Positions 52,758-63,752 of a stretch of 64,000 nucleotides of DNA are shown piece after piece. This DNA comes from Alphaproteobacteria bacterium (GTDB lineage Bacteria; Pseudomonadota; Alphaproteobacteria; Caulobacterales; Hyphomonadaceae), in assembly GCA_018827375.1 (NCBI GenBank), contig JAHJYW010000011.1:1-64000 (forward strand). The letters run 5' to 3'. Position numbers and translations under genes: made by a program. The notes under the pieces were generated by a model. That model had not been told where the DNA came from, did not search any database, and saw only the letters and a program-made list of their open reading frames with translations. The number at the start of each line of letters is the position of its first letter. The stretch's first letter is position 1.

Positions 52758-54992
52758 CTACCCGTTAAACGTGCCCGTCTTCGGGAATCCCTTCGGCACG
52801 GTCTTGCCAGCCTGGGCGCGTTTGCCGATCCATTCCTGCCATTCCGGGAAGGCGCGGTGGCGACCGCCGGTCATCACGATCAGGCCGTCTTCCTTGTCGA
52901 AGGTCATCACGTCGGCCAGCGCATCCTTGCCACGATAGGCCTGCAGCTTGTTGCCCTTGCCGCGTGCCATTTCGGGCAGTTCGTCGAGCGGGAAGATCAG
53001 CATCTTGCGGTTGGTGCCGACCACGGCCAGCATGTCGCCCTCAACCGGGATGCAGACGTTCAGTGTGCCCTCGCCGGGGTTCACGGCCTGCTTGCCCGCC
53101 TTGCGGTTGGACTCAAGTTCCTTCTCGTCGACCACAAAACCATAGCCGACAGTCGAGGCCATGACGCGTTTGCGGCCTTCCTCGAACTTGAACATGGCGA
53201 CAATATCGACGCTGTCCTCAAGCTCGATGGATAGCCGGATCGGCTCGCCATGCCCGCGTCCGCCCGGCAGCTTGTCGGCCATCAGCGTGAACGCGCGGCC
53301 ATCGGATGCCATCAGGATGATCTTGTCCGTACTCATCACTTCCTCGCTCAGGTACAGCTCGTCGCCATCCTTGAACTTGGTCGAGTCCGGGTCGAGCCCA
53401 TGCCCCTTCATGCCGCGTATCCAGCCCTGCGCGGAGAGAACAACCGTCAGCGGCTCCTTCGGCTTGGAGGCTTCCAGCGCAGCCGCGAGGTCCACGTCCG
53501 GTGCGTCTTCGAACTGCGCACGGCGGCGGCCGAGTTCCGTATCCGGGCCCAGCGTATCGCGTGCGGCCTTCAGTTCTTTCGACACTTTCGTCCACTGGCG
53601 CGCGGTCGATCCGATCAGCTTGACCAGCTCGTCGCGCTCTTCGACCAGTTTCGCGTGCTCGCCGCGAATTTCCATCTCTTCCAGCTTGCGCAATGCGCGC
53701 AGGCGGAGGTTGAGGATGGCTTCAGCCTGAATATCAGTGATGCCAAAGCGGGCGATCATCACCTGTTTCGGCTCGTCTTCCTCGCGGATGATGCGGATCA
53801 CTTCATCAATATTGAGATAGGCGATCAGATAGCCGTCGAGCAGGTGGAGGCGCTTCTCGATCTTGTCGAGGCGGAACTCGGCCCGGCGCACAACCACTTC
53901 GCGGCGATGCTCAAGATAGGCTTGCAGAACGGCCTTCAGGCCCATGACCTGTGGCGCGCCCTTGTGCAGCACGTTCATGTTCATGCTGAACCGCGTTTCC
54001 AGATCGCACGACTTGAACAGGCTTTCCATCAGCACGTCCGGCTCGACCGTCTTGGCGCGTGGCACCAGAACAAGGCGCACGTCCTCGGCGCTCTCGTCGC
54101 GAACATCGTCCAGCAGCGGCAGCTTCTTCTGTTCCAGCAGTTCGCCGAGCTTCTCCAGCAGGCGCGACTTCTGCACCTGATACGGAATCTGCGTCACGAT
54201 GATCTGGTAAGTGCCCCGGCCGGTGTCTTCCACTTCCCACTTGGCGCGCATGCGGAAACTGCCGCGGCCCGTCTCGTAGGCGTCCAGCATGGCTTCCTGC
54301 GTCTCGACGATCACGCCGCCGGTCGGGAAGTCAGGCCCCTTCACGAAGCCCATCAGCTGTTCCGTCGTCGCCTTCGGCGTCTCGATCAGGAAGCGCGCAG
54401 CGTCGATCACTTCAGCAGCGTTGTGCGGCGGAATGCTCGTCGCCATGCCAACCGCAATGCCTGTCGCGCCATTGCACAAGAGGTTCGGGAAGCCAGCTGG
54501 CAGAACCACCGGCTCTTCGTCATTCTCGGCATAGTTGGCACGGAAATCGACCGCGTTCTCGTCGAGGCCTTCCAGCAGCAACTCAGCCGCATAGGTCATC
54601 CGCGCTTCGGTGTAACGATATGCAGCTGCGCTATCCCCGTCGATATTGCCAAAGTTGCCCTGACCATCGACCAGCGGGTAGCGAACGTTGAAATCCTGCG
54701 CCAGGCGCACCAGCGTGTCATAGATCGAGCTGTCACCATGCGGGTGCCAGTTACCCATCACGTCGCCGACAATCTTGGCGCACTTGCGGAAGCCGCCTTC
54801 GGGATCCAGCCGTAGTTCGCGCATGCCATACAGGATGCGCCGCTGGACAGGCTTCAGCCCGTCGCGCACATCCGGCAGGGCGCGGGAGGTAATCGTCGAA
54901 AGCGCATAGGCGAGATAGCGCTTCGACAGCGCCTCGCTCATGGGTTCGTTTATGATCCGGTCTTCCGGGCCGTCATCTAGCAGGTCGGACAT
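52758..54992 (-). CDS. parC: DNA topoisomerase IV subunit A
   Basis: The 744-residue type IIA topoisomerase subunit cleaves and rejoins DNA to decatenate daughter chromosomes. N-terminal blocks are [33 protein letters not shown] and [21 protein letters not shown] (active-site Tyr). The C-terminal beta-propeller is shorter than that of GyrA and lacks a full GyrA-box, so ParC is the better call. No parE is present in the window. Confidence 0.95.
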   Translation of the reverse strand: MSDLLDDGPEDRIINEPMSEALSKRYLAYALSTITSRALPDVRDGLKPVQRRILYGMRELRLDPEGGFRKCAKIVGDVMGNWHPHGDSSIYDTLVRLAQDFNVRYPLVDGQGNFGNIDGDSAAAYRYTEARMTYAAELLLEGLDENAVDFRANYAENDEEPVVLPAGFPNLLCNGATGIAVGMATSIPPHNAAEVIDAARFLIETPKATTEQLMGFVKGPDFPTGGVIVETQEAMLDAYETGRGSFRMRAKWEVEDTGRGTYQIIVTQIPYQVQKSRLLEKLGELLEQKKLPLLDDVRDESAEDVRLVLVPRAKTVEPDVLMESLFKSCDLETRFSMNMNVLHKGAPQVMGLKAVLQAYLEHRREVVVRRAEFRLDKIEKRLHLLDGYLIAYLNIDEVIRIIREEDEPKQVMIARFGITDIQAEAILNLRLRALRKLEEMEIRGEHAKLVEERDELVKLIGSTARQWTKVSKELKAARDTLGPDTELGRRRAQFEDAPDVDLAAALEASKPKEPLTVVLSAQGWIRGMKGHGLDPDSTKFKDGDELYLSEEVMSTDKIILMASDGRAFTLMADKLPGGRGHGEPIRLSIELEDSVDIVAMFKFEEGRKRVMASTVGYGFVVDEKELESNRKAGKQAVNPGEGTLNVCIPVEGDMLAVVGTNRKMLIFPLDELPEMARGKGNKLQAYRGKDALADVMTFDKEDGLIVMTGGRHRAFPEWQEWIGKRAQAGKTVPKGFPKTGTFNG

Positions 54993-55114
54993 TCTGGCCT
55001 CTTTGCATCTCGTGCCACATTCTGGTGCAGGACCGAATCTATACCGACTCGGGCCCGCTGCGCAGCATTAACAAAGACGGCGGTTTGGTTAAGGAATGGG
55101 TAAAACGCAAGCAT

Positions 55115-55798
55115 ATGACTGAGTTTCGAGCCTGGCTCCTGCTTCTTGGCGTCCCGCTTCTGCTGGTCGGCCTGCTCCTGTGGCTGGCCCCGCCGCGGCA
55201 TAACCCGTTCGCGCCCATCGACCTGACCGACCGTATCGGCCTCGGCACCCACGCCAAGCTGCAGCGGGCCCGCGACCAGCGCGAAGTCTGCTTCAAGGCA
55301 CTGGACGATGCGGGCGTGCTCTACACGCCGCTGGAAGACGCCCCAGAGGACAAAAAATGCGGCCTTAACAACGCTCTGACGCTCGACCGCACCCTCACGC
55401 CCTATTCCGCGACGCTCAGCATGACGTGTGCGGAGACCGCTGCCCTATACACGTGGGAGCGCCATATCGCCCGTCCTGCAGCTGTGGAAATCTTCGGCTC
55501 GCCCATCGCCCGGATCGAGACCTATGGCAGCTTCTCCTGCCGCAACATCGCCGGCAGCGACCGCCTGTCCCAGCACGCCCACGCCAATGCCGTCGACATT
55601 TCCGGCTTCCGGCTGGAGGATGGCCGCCTCATCGACGTCAAAACCCATTGGAAACAAGGTGGTCTGGAAGAGAAATTCCTGAAACGCATCCATGATGGCG
55701 GCTGCGATATCTTCTCGGTCACCCTCGGGCCTGACTATAACGCCGCCCACAAGGACCATTTCCACTTCGACATGGGCCCTGGCCGCGTCTGCCGCTAA
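55115..55798 (+). CDS. Extensin-like family protein, membrane anchored
   Basis: The 227-residue protein has an N-terminal membrane anchor (EFRAWLLLLGVPLLLVGLLLWLA). The extensin-like C-terminal domain (PF06904) has DRTLTPYSATLSMTCAETAALY, YGSFSCRNIAGSDRLSQHAHANAVDISGFRL and KDHFHFDMGPGRVC, whose His and Asp residues resemble a metallopeptidase-like site. Such proteins are periplasmic and may act on peptidoglycan. The start 55115 is the first before the hydrophobic anchor; upstream Met codons lack support. Confidence 0.85.
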   Translation: MTEFRAWLLLLGVPLLLVGLLLWLAPPRHNPFAPIDLTDRIGLGTHAKLQRARDQREVCFKALDDAGVLYTPLEDAPEDKKCGLNNALTLDRTLTPYSATLSMTCAETAALYTWERHIARPAAVEIFGSPIARIETYGSFSCRNIAGSDRLSQHAHANAVDISGFRLEDGRLIDVKTHWKQGGLEEKFLKRIHDGGCDIFSVTLGPDYNAAHKDHFHFDMGPGRVCR

Positions 55799-55879
55799 GG
55801 CCTTGCCCCAGCGTCGCCCCTTCTGCGCACGTTTTTCTCCGCTAGACTGTTGAAAAACAAGAACACAAGGGAGCCCTAC

Positions 55880-56308
55880 ATGACCCATGCCATGCTTCTG
55901 CCCGTCGCGGTCCTCGCGGCCTGGTCACTGGTGATGTGGATATGGATGCTCGTCACGCGCGTTCCGGCCATGCAAAAGGCACGGATGCATCCTGAAAAGG
56001 CCAAGCATACACGCAGCGACGCCTTCAGCGCCCTGCCCTCCGAAGTCCGCCAGATTTCGGACAATTACAACCACCTGATGGAACAGCCGACCATCTTCTA
56101 TGCCCTGGCGCTGGCGCTCGCCGTCAGCGGCGCAGCAGGCATGGTCGATGTCGGCTTTGCGTGGGCCTATGTCGCCATCCGCGTCATTCACTCGTTCTGG
56201 CAGGCGACCGCCAACAAGGTCATGATCCGGTTCTACCTGTTCATCGCCTCGACCCTGATGCTCTTCCCGCTTGCAGGACGAGCGATCTACATCCTTGCGA
56301 CAAGCTGA
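55880..56308 (+). CDS. MAPEG family membrane protein
   Basis: The 142-residue protein has four helices with the MAPEG pattern: LVMWIWMLVTRVPAMQKARMHPEKA, NYNHLMEQPTIFYALALALA and AYVAIRVIHSFWQATANKVMIRFYLF. MAPEG proteins include glutathione-dependent membrane enzymes. The following gene encodes a soluble GST, 31 bases downstream, suggesting a shared glutathione role. AAGGGAG fixes the start at 55880. Confidence 0.9.
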   Translation: MTHAMLLPVAVLAAWSLVMWIWMLVTRVPAMQKARMHPEKAKHTRSDAFSALPSEVRQISDNYNHLMEQPTIFYALALALAVSGAAGMVDVGFAWAYVAIRVIHSFWQATANKVMIRFYLFIASTLMLFPLAGRAIYILATS

Positions 56309-56339
56309 AAACAACAATAATTCCAAAGGGAAGCGCCAC

Positions 56340-56951
56340 ATGAAACTATACACATCCATCGGCCCCAACCCGCACGTCGTGCGCATGTTCATGGCCGAAC
56401 GCGGCATCACCCTGCCCACGCAGGACGTGGATATCGTGAAGGGCGAAAACCTCGGCGAGTCCTATCTGTCGGTCAATCCGGCCGCACAGTCGCCCGCGCT
56501 GGAACTGGACGATGGCAGCATCATCACCGAGATCTGGCCGATCTGCGAATATCTCGACGAGACCCATACCGGCGACAGCCTGTTCGGTGCCAATCCCGAG
56601 GAACGCGCCCAGACGCGCCGCTGGACCCGCTGGGTCGACCTCAACGTGCTCGACCCGCTGACCAATGGCTTCCGCTTCTCCGAAGGCCTCGCCATGTTCA
56701 AGGATCGCACGCGCTGCCTGCCGGACGCCGCACCCGGCCTGAAAGCCCGCGCGCAGGACAAGCTGAAATTCCTCGACGGCCAGCTCGCCAGCCGCGCCTA
56801 TGTGGCCGGCGACAGCTTCACCTTCGCTGACATCATGCTGTTCTGCTTCCTCGCGTTCGGCAATCAGGTCGGCCAGCCGCTGAACCCGGCCTTCCAGCAT
56901 CTCACCGCATGGTACGAAAAGGTCGGCGCTCGGCCAAGCGCCAGCGTCTAG
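56340..56951 (+). CDS. Glutathione S-transferase
   Basis: The 203-residue protein has a thioredoxin-fold N-terminal domain (KLYTSIGPNPHVVRMFMAERGI, NPAAQSPALELDDGSIITEIWPICEYLDE, the glutathione site) and a helical C-terminal domain (YVAGDSFTFADIMLFCFLAF). It conjugates or reduces with glutathione; the substrate is unknown. AAGGGAAG precedes the start at 56340. It ends in a CTAG shared with recO. Confidence 0.93.
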   Translation: MKLYTSIGPNPHVVRMFMAERGITLPTQDVDIVKGENLGESYLSVNPAAQSPALELDDGSIITEIWPICEYLDETHTGDSLFGANPEERAQTRRWTRWVDLNVLDPLTNGFRFSEGLAMFKDRTRCLPDAAPGLKARAQDKLKFLDGQLASRAYVAGDSFTFADIMLFCFLAFGNQVGQPLNPAFQHLTAWYEKVGARPSASV

Positions 56952-57679
56952 ACCCGCTTCAGGAGCCGCGCCACAAGCTGCGCCCTCTGGACCGGCACGG
57001 CGCGGTTCATGCCGTTGAACACCCGCGCTTCGATGAAATAGCCCGTCAGGGCCAGCCCGTCGGCGATGTCATCAACGCCGAGCGGCGCGCCCGGCGTCAC
57101 GAGGAAGCCTGGCAGGCGCAGCAGCCGGTTCACATATTCTTCCGCTTCGGACCCGCGCACCGCCCGGCCTGTCTTCGGTGACACATGGGTGAGGCCGTCG
57201 TTTGCGCCGCTGAGAGCACATTCTTCGAGGTCCAGCCCGAAGCCCAAAGCCGACAGGAGCCCCAGCTCCCAGCGTACATAGAGCGCTGGCCAGACTTCAC
57301 GCGCCTCGATTTGGTCCAGCAGGATGGTTGTCGCCTCGTAGAGCGCCGAGCCTGCCGCATCGCCCTCGTCGAGCGCGCCTCGCAGCAACGTTGTCACCGC
57401 CGAGATCGCCGAAAGGGCGCCCGCATCATCCAGCACGCGCGAGGCCCGCTCCCGGGTCGACTCAGCCACGTCAAAGCGCCCCAGCTGTTCCTCCAGCCGG
57501 CCTGTCCATGAAAGCGATACGGTATTGCCAGCCTCATACTGCGCCCGCCGCGCACGCGATGCACCGCCATAGACAAGGCCAGACCGGCGACCCTTGGTCT
57601 TCGTCAGCACATCAAGGATGAGTCCGCCCTCACCAAACCGGCGGCCACCGAGGATCAGGCCTTCATCGGTCCAGTTCAT
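56948..57679 (-). CDS. recO: DNA repair protein RecO
   Basis: The 243-residue protein has the N-terminal OB-fold (MNWTDEGLILGGRRFGEGGLILDVLTKTKGRRSGLVYGG) and a helical C-terminal domain (ALYVRWELGLLSALGFGLDL). It helps load RecA in the RecFOR pathway. It is the last gene of the rpoZ-recO operon, 8 bases after era. Confidence 0.93.
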   Translation of the reverse strand: MNWTDEGLILGGRRFGEGGLILDVLTKTKGRRSGLVYGGASRARRAQYEAGNTVSLSWTGRLEEQLGRFDVAESTRERASRVLDDAGALSAISAVTTLLRGALDEGDAAGSALYEATTILLDQIEAREVWPALYVRWELGLLSALGFGLDLEECALSGANDGLTHVSPKTGRAVRGSEAEEYVNRLLRLPGFLVTPGAPLGVDDIADGLALTGYFIEARVFNGMNRAVPVQRAQLVARLLKRV

Positions 57680-57687
57680 GCTGCGCC

Positions 57688-58635
57688 CTAGACATCAAAC
57701 TCCAGGCCGATGCCGGAATAGCTGTCGCGGCGCTCCTGCCACTTCTCGTCCACTTTCACGAACAGGAAGAGGTGCACGGGACGGTCGAGCATTTCGATCA
57801 GTTCCTTGCGGGCCATGCGCCCGATCTCCTTGATCGACGCGCCGTTCTTGCCCAGCACCATGGCCTTGTGGCCGTCGCGCCCGACAATGATGACCTGCTG
57901 CACACGGACGGACCCGTCCTTGCGCTCTTCCCAGCTCTCGGTTTCGACCATCAGCTGGTATGGCAATTCCTGGTGCATACGCAGCAACAGCTTCTCGCGC
58001 GTCACTTCAGCAGCCAGCAGGCGCATCGGCAGGTCGGCGGTCTGGTCTGGCGGATAGAGCGCCGTACCTGCAGGCATACGATCTGCCAGCGCAGCAGAAA
58101 GCCGGTCCACGCCATCGCCATTCTCTGCCGAGATCATGAAGATCTCGTCGTAGACGCCCGTGTCATTGAGTTCGCCCATAACCGGCAGAACCTGGTCATG
58201 CGGAAAAAGGTCGATCTTGTTGAGCGCGAGGAAAGCGCGCTTTTCGGTCAGCTTCAGCTGCTCGATCACACGCAGGTCGTCGGCGATCGACATTTTCTGC
58301 GCGCCGGTTGCAGTGCCTGCCTTGTCGGCCACCCAGGCCGCGCTGTCCACGAGGTGCACGATGGCATCGGCGTCCGCTGCGCCGCTCCAGGCCGCTTTCA
58401 CCATCGCCCTGTCGAGACGGCGCTTGGCCACGAAGATGCCCGGCGTGTCCACCAGCACGATCTGCGCATTGCCCACCTGCGCCACGCCGCGCACGGGGAA
58501 GCGCGTCGTCTGCACTTTGTGCGTCACGATGGCGACCTTGGCGCCGACAAGTCGGTTGGTCAGTGTGGACTTGCCCGCATTGGGTGCGCCGATAATGGCG
58601 GCAAAGCCTGCGCGGGTGATTTCAGTTTCAGTCAT
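57688..58635 (-). CDS. era: GTPase Era
   Basis: The 315-residue GTPase has G1 GAPNAGKST, G3 DTPGI, G4 NKID and a C-terminal KH domain (VGRDGHKAMVLGKNGASIKEIGRMARKELIEML). It binds 16S rRNA near its 3' end and supports 30S ribosome assembly. Its start overlaps the rnc stop by 4 bases. Confidence 0.97.
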   Translation of the reverse strand: MTETEITRAGFAAIIGAPNAGKSTLTNRLVGAKVAIVTHKVQTTRFPVRGVAQVGNAQIVLVDTPGIFVAKRRLDRAMVKAAWSGAADADAIVHLVDSAAWVADKAGTATGAQKMSIADDLRVIEQLKLTEKRAFLALNKIDLFPHDQVLPVMGELNDTGVYDEIFMISAENGDGVDRLSAALADRMPAGTALYPPDQTADLPMRLLAAEVTREKLLLRMHQELPYQLMVETESWEERKDGSVRVQQVIIVGRDGHKAMVLGKNGASIKEIGRMARKELIEMLDRPVHLFLFVKVDEKWQERRDSYSGIGLEFDV

Positions 58636-59387
58636 TGTGTTCCAGTCAGGGTGTTCAGCAGCAAGGCGGCTGCATTGCGCTCGGCGTCGCGTTTGGAGGA
58701 TCCGGTGGCCGTTGCCTCGCCATGGGGCGCCACTTGTACTTCTATCTCATAAACAGGGGCATGGTCAGGACCCGAACGGCTGACGACGCTGTATTTCGGC
58801 AGCGGCAGGCCTTGGCCCTGCGCCCATTCCTGTAGCAGTGTCTTCGGATCGCGCGTTTCAACGGGGGCGGACTCAAATTGCTGCGCCCAGCCGCGCTCGA
58901 TGAATTTGCGCGCGGCGGAAAGCCCGCCATCCTGGTAGATCGCACCAATCATGGCCTCGCAGGCATCGCCAAGTGTCGATTCCCGCTCGCGACCGCCGGA
59001 TGCCACTTCGCCGTCGGACAGGATAATATAGTCCTGCAGCCCGAAATGGCGCACGGCCTCGGCGCAGGCGCCCTTCTTGACGAACCGGTTGAGGCGCGGG
59101 GCAAGGTCGCCCTCGCTCTCGGTCTTGCGGCGCTCGATCAGGCGCTCGGCAATGGTCAGGTTCAGCACGCGGTCGCCGAGGAATTCAAGCCGCTGGTTCG
59201 ACAGGCGCACAGAGTCCGCGGACGCCACCGCGCTCGGATGCGTCAGGGCGCGCACCAGCAGGTCCCGTTCCTTGAAGCTGTAGCCAATCCGCTCCTGAAT
59301 CGTTTTCACGTCCGCATCCGAGAGGCTCGGCACATTGGCTTTTGCAGCGGCGCGCTGGCGCGTACGTTTGGGGCGTGCGGCTTTCAT
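58632..59387 (-). CDS. rnc: Ribonuclease III
   Basis: The 251-residue dsRNA endonuclease has the signature RLEFLGDRVLNLTIAERLI, the second catalytic block LGDACEAMIGAIYQDGG (Asp/Glu metal ligands) and a C-terminal dsRNA-binding domain (KTLLQEWAQGQGLPLPKYSV ... ERNAAALLL). It processes rRNA and mRNA. ATG 59387 follows directly on the acpS stop (TGATG), replacing the usual lepB-rnc junction. Confidence 0.96.
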   Translation of the reverse strand: MKAARPKRTRQRAAAKANVPSLSDADVKTIQERIGYSFKERDLLVRALTHPSAVASADSVRLSNQRLEFLGDRVLNLTIAERLIERRKTESEGDLAPRLNRFVKKGACAEAVRHFGLQDYIILSDGEVASGGRERESTLGDACEAMIGAIYQDGGLSAARKFIERGWAQQFESAPVETRDPKTLLQEWAQGQGLPLPKYSVVSRSGPDHAPVYEIEVQVAPHGEATATGSSKRDAERNAAALLLNTLTGTQ

Positions 59388-59791
59388 CAGGAGGCCGGCA
59401 GCGCTTCGATTATCACTTGGGCTTCCGCCCACGGATGATCATCTGTAATGGTAAGATGTATAACGGCCGTGTGGCCTTCCGGCGTCATCGCCGCGAGGCG
59501 CGCTGCCGCGCCGCCTGTCAGCGCGACCGTCGGCTTGCCGCTCGGCAGGTTGACGACGCCCATATGCTGCCAGTGCACGCCCCGGCGCGGCACGCCGGTG
59601 CCCAGCGCCTTGGCGCAGGCCTCTTTCGCGGCAAAGCGCTTGGCATAGGTCTCTGCAGTCAGCTTGCGGCGACGGGCCAGCGCAATCTCGGTCTCGGTGA
59701 AGACGCGCTTCTCGAACCGCTCGCCAAAACGGGCCAGCGTCTTCTCGATCCGCTCGATATTGCAGAGGTCGTTGCCGATGCCGATGATCAT
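59387..59791 (-). CDS. acpS: Holo-[acyl-carrier-protein] synthase
   Basis: The 134-residue enzyme transfers 4'-phosphopantetheine from CoA to ACP. The signature [23 protein letters not shown] and [16 protein letters not shown] are present (Asp and Glu metal ligands). It overlaps pdxJ by 4 bases upstream and touches rnc downstream. Confidence 0.95.
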   Translation of the reverse strand: MIIGIGNDLCNIERIEKTLARFGERFEKRVFTETEIALARRRKLTAETYAKRFAAKEACAKALGTGVPRRGVHWQHMGVVNLPSGKPTVALTGGAAARLAAMTPEGHTAVIHLTITDDHPWAEAQVIIEALPAS

Positions 59792-60531
59792 GCGCGCGCC
59801 TCGTCCATCAGGCGGCGCATCTCGCCAATCGCTGCCGGCAGGCCGATAAAGATCGCCTCGCCGACAAGGAAGTGGCCAATGTTCAGCTCGGTGATCTGCG
59901 GAATGGCCGCGACCGGCTTGACCGTATCAAACGTCAACCCGTGCCCGGCCTGCGGCTCAATGCCGATCCGATGGGCCTCTTCAGCGCAATTGCGGATGCG
60001 GTCCAGCTCCAGCTCGGCCAGCTTGGCTTCACCCGCCTGCACCAGCTCGACATAGCGCCCGGTGTGAAACTCGGTGATCTGCACGCCAAGCGCATGGGCG
60101 GCATGCAGCTGCACCATGTCCGGTTCGATGAAGAAGGATACCCGGCTGCCATTCTTGTTCAGCTGGCGGACAAAGTGCGCGAGATGGTTGTGCGCCCGCG
60201 CAGCATCCAGCCCGCCTTCGGTCGTCAGCTCAGCGCGCTCTTCCGGCACGAACATGGCCGTTTCCGGTTTGAACTTCAGCGCGATCTCGAGCATTTCCTC
60301 GGTCGCCGCCATTTCCATATTGATTGGCAGCGCCGTCGCATTGCGTATCTCGGTCAGGTCGCCGTCGCGAATATGTCGGCGATCCTCGCGCAGGTGCAGC
60401 GTGATGCCGTCGGCGCCCGCTTCCGTCGCCATCAGCGCCGCACGCATCGGGTCAGGGTGCGAGCCACCGCGCGCATTCCGGATCGTTGCCACATGGTCGA
60501 TATTCACGCCGAGGCGTATCCGCTCCGCCAT
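59788..60531 (-). CDS. pdxJ: Pyridoxine 5'-phosphate synthase
   Basis: The 247-residue TIM-barrel enzyme makes PNP from 1-deoxyxylulose-5-phosphate and 3-amino-2-oxopropyl phosphate. It has [41 protein letters not shown] and [32 protein letters not shown]. It abuts pyrE by one base. Confidence 0.97.
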   Translation of the reverse strand: MAERIRLGVNIDHVATIRNARGGSHPDPMRAALMATEAGADGITLHLREDRRHIRDGDLTEIRNATALPINMEMAATEEMLEIALKFKPETAMFVPEERAELTTEGGLDAARAHNHLAHFVRQLNKNGSRVSFFIEPDMVQLHAAHALGVQITEFHTGRYVELVQAGEAKLAELELDRIRNCAEEAHRIGIEPQAGHGLTFDTVKPVAAIPQITELNIGHFLVGEAIFIGLPAAIGEMRRLMDEARA

Positions 60532-61112
60532 CAGGCAAGGCCCCGCGAACCGGGCTTCACCGCTTCCATCGCGGCGAGTTCCGGCGGCAGGTCGTCTGCC
60601 GCGTAATCAGGGAAGTCCACCGCCGCCAGCGACACCAGCTTGCAGCCGACATCCGCCTTGCCGTTGGAACGATCGATGATGCACGCGCCGCCCACGACTT
60701 CGCCCGGCAGCCTGTCCAGCGCCTCGACCGTCTCGCGGAACGACAGGCCCGTGGTCACGATATCCTCTGCGATCAGTACGCGCTCGCCCTCGGCAATCGA
60801 AAAGCCACGCCGGAACTGAAGCTTGCCATCCACGCGCTCGGCAAAGATCGCCCGCGCCTTCAGGTGCCGCGCCAGTTCATAGCCCGGAATGATGCCACCC
60901 ACGGCTGGCCCGGCCACCACATCGATCTTGCCGAATGTCGCCGTCAGCTTCGACGCCAGCGCCTTGCACAGCTTTTCCGACAGGTCCGGTTGCGAAAAGA
61001 CGAGCGCCTTTTGCAGGAACACGGGGCTGCGCCGTCCGGAGGAAAGGATAAAATGCCCCTCCAGGAGGGCACCTGCCTCGCGAAACACCGCGAGTACGTC
61101 TTCATTCGTCAT
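60531..61112 (-). CDS. pyrE: Orotate phosphoribosyltransferase
   Basis: The 193-residue enzyme forms OMP from orotate and PRPP in pyrimidine synthesis. It has [21 protein letters not shown], the flexible loop [15 protein letters not shown] and the PRPP motif [13 protein letters not shown]. It overlaps the rel stop by 11 bases. Confidence 0.95.
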   Translation of the reverse strand: MTNEDVLAVFREAGALLEGHFILSSGRRSPVFLQKALVFSQPDLSEKLCKALASKLTATFGKIDVVAGPAVGGIIPGYELARHLKARAIFAERVDGKLQFRRGFSIAEGERVLIAEDIVTTGLSFRETVEALDRLPGEVVGGACIIDRSNGKADVGCKLVSLAAVDFPDYAADDLPPELAAMEAVKPGSRGLA

Positions 61113-63366
61113 CTTCTAGCTCCTGGTCGCGCACTGCCCGGTCCACAACGGCCAGGGAGCGCAACGCTGCAAGTATCTGCGTCAGGCGCTTCAGGTCTTC
61201 AACCTCGATCTCCATGACCAGCTCGGTAAAGTCCGTGCCGCGCTCGCTCGTGGCGATCCGGATGATATTGCCATTGGACTGGGCAACCGCCGTGCAGAGC
61301 TTTGCCAGCACGCCTTTTTCGTTGGCCGCGCTGATGCGGATACGGCCCACAGCCACCGCGCCAGTCTTGGCGAGCTCGGTCCATTTCAGGTCGACCCAAA
61401 GCTCCGGATGATCGTCATATTCCGCCAGTTTCGGGCAGCTCGCGATATGCACGACGAGGCCAACTTCAGGCTCCTGCACGCCCATGATCCGGTCGCCGGG
61501 CAGCGGGCAGCAGCACTGGCCAAGGTGCAGCGTAACGCCCGGCGTCATGTCGGCGCCCGACACCAGCAGCGGCGCATGCTCACTGTCGAGACGCAGCTTG
61601 TTATCGGCATCAAAGCGTTCGGCGCGATAGCCCGGGAAGGCCGCTTCCATGATATCGGCCGAGGAAACACGTCCGCGTCCGACGGCCTCAGCCATCTCCT
61701 CGCGGTTTTCAAATCCGGCGAGGTGGGCCGTGTGCGTCATCTTCACGTCGATCGGGTCAATGCCCGCGCGGCGCAGCGCCATGTTGATCAGGCCCACACC
61801 AAGGCGCCGGAACTCGATCTGGTCACGCTCGCGTACCAGCTTGCGGATGGCCGAACGCGCCCGGCCCGTCAGTGTCATGGCTTCCCAGCCAATCACCGGT
61901 GCCGGAACCTTGCCGCGCAGGATGTCGACGACATCGCCGTTCTTCAGCGGCCTACGCAGCGACTTCACTTCGCCATTGATCCGCGCGCCGATCGTGGTGT
62001 CGCCCACGGCCGAGTGCACGGCATAGGCAAAGTCCAGCGGCATCGCGCCGGCCGGCAAAATGATCAGCTTGCCCTTCGGCGTGAACGCGAAGACGTGCTC
62101 GCGGTACATTTCCAGCTTCGCATGTTCGAGGAACTCGCTGGCGTCCGCGCCGTCCTGGATCAGCTCGGCAAAGGCTTCGAGGTTGGCTGCCGGGTCAAGG
62201 CCCGCGGCGCGCGCCGAATCCACGTCGAAGCCATATGACTTGTTCTTGTAGCCCCAGTGCGCCGCCACGCCGAACTCGGCCGTGCGGTCCATCGCGCGTG
62301 TGCGTATCTGCAGCTCCACGCGGCGGTTGCCGGCGGCGCGCACCGTGGTGTGCAGCGAGGCATAGCCGTTCGGCTTGGGTACAGAGATATAATCGCGGAA
62401 GCGGTCCGGGATACAGGCCCACAGCGTGTGCACTTCGCCGAGCACGCGGTAGCAGTCCTCGACTTCGCTGACGATAATGCGGAAGGCAAACAGGTCGGCG
62501 ACATCCAGGAACGAGATCGATTTGCGCTCCAGCTTCCGCCACAGCGAATAGGGCTGTTTCCGGCGGCCTTTGATCTTGGCCTTGATGCCGGCCATTTCCA
62601 TCAGCTGGCGCAGGTCGCCGTCAATGCGGTCGAGGTCGTCGGCATTCTCGCGCGCGAGCTCTTCCTGCCGGTAGAGGATCGCACGGCGCGCTTCAGGGTT
62701 CAGCTCCTGGAAGGCCAGGTCTTCCATCTCGGCAGCCAGCGTATAGAGGCCCACACGGCGGGCCAGCGGCGCATAGATGTCCATGGTCTCGCGCGCGGTG
62801 CGCTGACGGCTCTCGGCCTTCTTGCGAAAGTGCAGCGTACGCATGTTGTGCAACCGGTCAGCCAGCTTCACCAGCAGTACGCGCAGGTCGCTCGTCGTCG
62901 CGAGGATGAATTTCTGGAAGTTCTCGGCCTGCGCGGATTCCTTGGACGTGAATTCCAGCGCGTCGAGCTTGGTCACACCGTCGACCAGTTCGGCCACATC
63001 GGCGCCGAAGCGTACTTCGATGTCGCCAATGTCGATACCGGTGTCTTCAACCACGTCATGCAGCAGACCCGCCACGATGGTCACTTCATCGAGGCGCACG
63101 TCGGCCAGCAGGCTCGCGACCTCAACGGGATGGGAATAATAGGCGTCGCCGGAATCGCGCGTCTGCTCGCCATGGTGCAGCTTGGCAAAGTCATAGGCTG
63201 CACCGAGCAACTCGGACTTCACGCGCGGGTGGTAAGCCCGCACTTTGGCAATCAGGTCTTCGCGGGAAAGCACATGTGCGGATGCAGCTGGAGCGTCAGT
63301 CGAGACGGCTTTGCCAGCCGTGTCGCCAGCCCCTTTGTCCTCAGCGGAAAGGGCGCTGCCGTCCAT
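61102..63366 (-). CDS. Bifunctional (p)ppGpp synthetase/hydrolase (Rel/SpoT)
   Basis: The 754-residue stringent-response enzyme has an HD hydrolase domain ([39 protein letters not shown]) and a synthetase domain ([32 protein letters not shown]). TGS and helical domains follow, then a C-terminal ACT domain ([18 protein letters not shown]). Both active sites look intact, as in the single Rel enzymes of alphaproteobacteria (rel, rsh or spoT). It follows rpoZ by 8 bases. Confidence 0.96.
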   Translation of the reverse strand: MDGSALSAEDKGAGDTAGKAVSTDAPAASAHVLSREDLIAKVRAYHPRVKSELLGAAYDFAKLHHGEQTRDSGDAYYSHPVEVASLLADVRLDEVTIVAGLLHDVVEDTGIDIGDIEVRFGADVAELVDGVTKLDALEFTSKESAQAENFQKFILATTSDLRVLLVKLADRLHNMRTLHFRKKAESRQRTARETMDIYAPLARRVGLYTLAAEMEDLAFQELNPEARRAILYRQEELARENADDLDRIDGDLRQLMEMAGIKAKIKGRRKQPYSLWRKLERKSISFLDVADLFAFRIIVSEVEDCYRVLGEVHTLWACIPDRFRDYISVPKPNGYASLHTTVRAAGNRRVELQIRTRAMDRTAEFGVAAHWGYKNKSYGFDVDSARAAGLDPAANLEAFAELIQDGADASEFLEHAKLEMYREHVFAFTPKGKLIILPAGAMPLDFAYAVHSAVGDTTIGARINGEVKSLRRPLKNGDVVDILRGKVPAPVIGWEAMTLTGRARSAIRKLVRERDQIEFRRLGVGLINMALRRAGIDPIDVKMTHTAHLAGFENREEMAEAVGRGRVSSADIMEAAFPGYRAERFDADNKLRLDSEHAPLLVSGADMTPGVTLHLGQCCCPLPGDRIMGVQEPEVGLVVHIASCPKLAEYDDHPELWVDLKWTELAKTGAVAVGRIRISAANEKGVLAKLCTAVAQSNGNIIRIATSERGTDFTELVMEIEVEDLKRLTQILAALRSLAVVDRAVRDQELEDDE

Positions 63367-63374
63367 GGAGCCTC

Positions 63375-63725
63375 CTAGAGTCGGTCGTCGCGTCCGGACT
63401 CGATTTCCGCCTGATAGGCACGCATCACGTCGTCTTCGGTCGCAGCCGGGCCGGACATGAGCGCGATGCGGTCGGCTTCGCGTTCGCTTTCCTCGCTCGG
63501 GCGCACTTCCTGCAGGTTGGAGATCATGGCTTCCTTGACGACTTTCAGGTCGACAGACTCTTCAGCGATCTCGCGCAGCGACACGACAGGGTCTTTGTCA
63601 TTGTCGCGGTCCACCGTCAGCGGCGAACCTTCACGGATCATGCGGGCACGATGTGCAGCGAGCAGGACGAGCTCGAAACGGTTCGGCACTTTCTGGATAC
63701 AGTCTTCGACGGTCACGCGGGCCAT
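63375..63725 (-). CDS. rpoZ: RNA polymerase omega subunit
   Basis: The 116-residue protein has [30 protein letters not shown] and the omega core with [18 protein letters not shown]. It promotes RNA polymerase assembly and, with ppGpp, stringent control. It leads the operon on the minus strand. AAGGAG lies 11 bases upstream. An acidic C-terminal tail is longer than in E. coli. Confidence 0.96.
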   Translation of the reverse strand: MARVTVEDCIQKVPNRFELVLLAAHRARMIREGSPLTVDRDNDKDPVVSLREIAEESVDLKVVKEAMISNLQEVRPSEESEREADRIALMSGPAATEDDVMRAYQAEIESGRDDRL

Positions 63726-63752
63726 GGGCAGTCAATCTCCTTGAAGCCGACC

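Noticed and set aside
52857-54815. Very long plus-strand frame across parC
   Set aside because: It is antisense to ParC and lacks any recognisable domain; GC-rich third positions create such frames.
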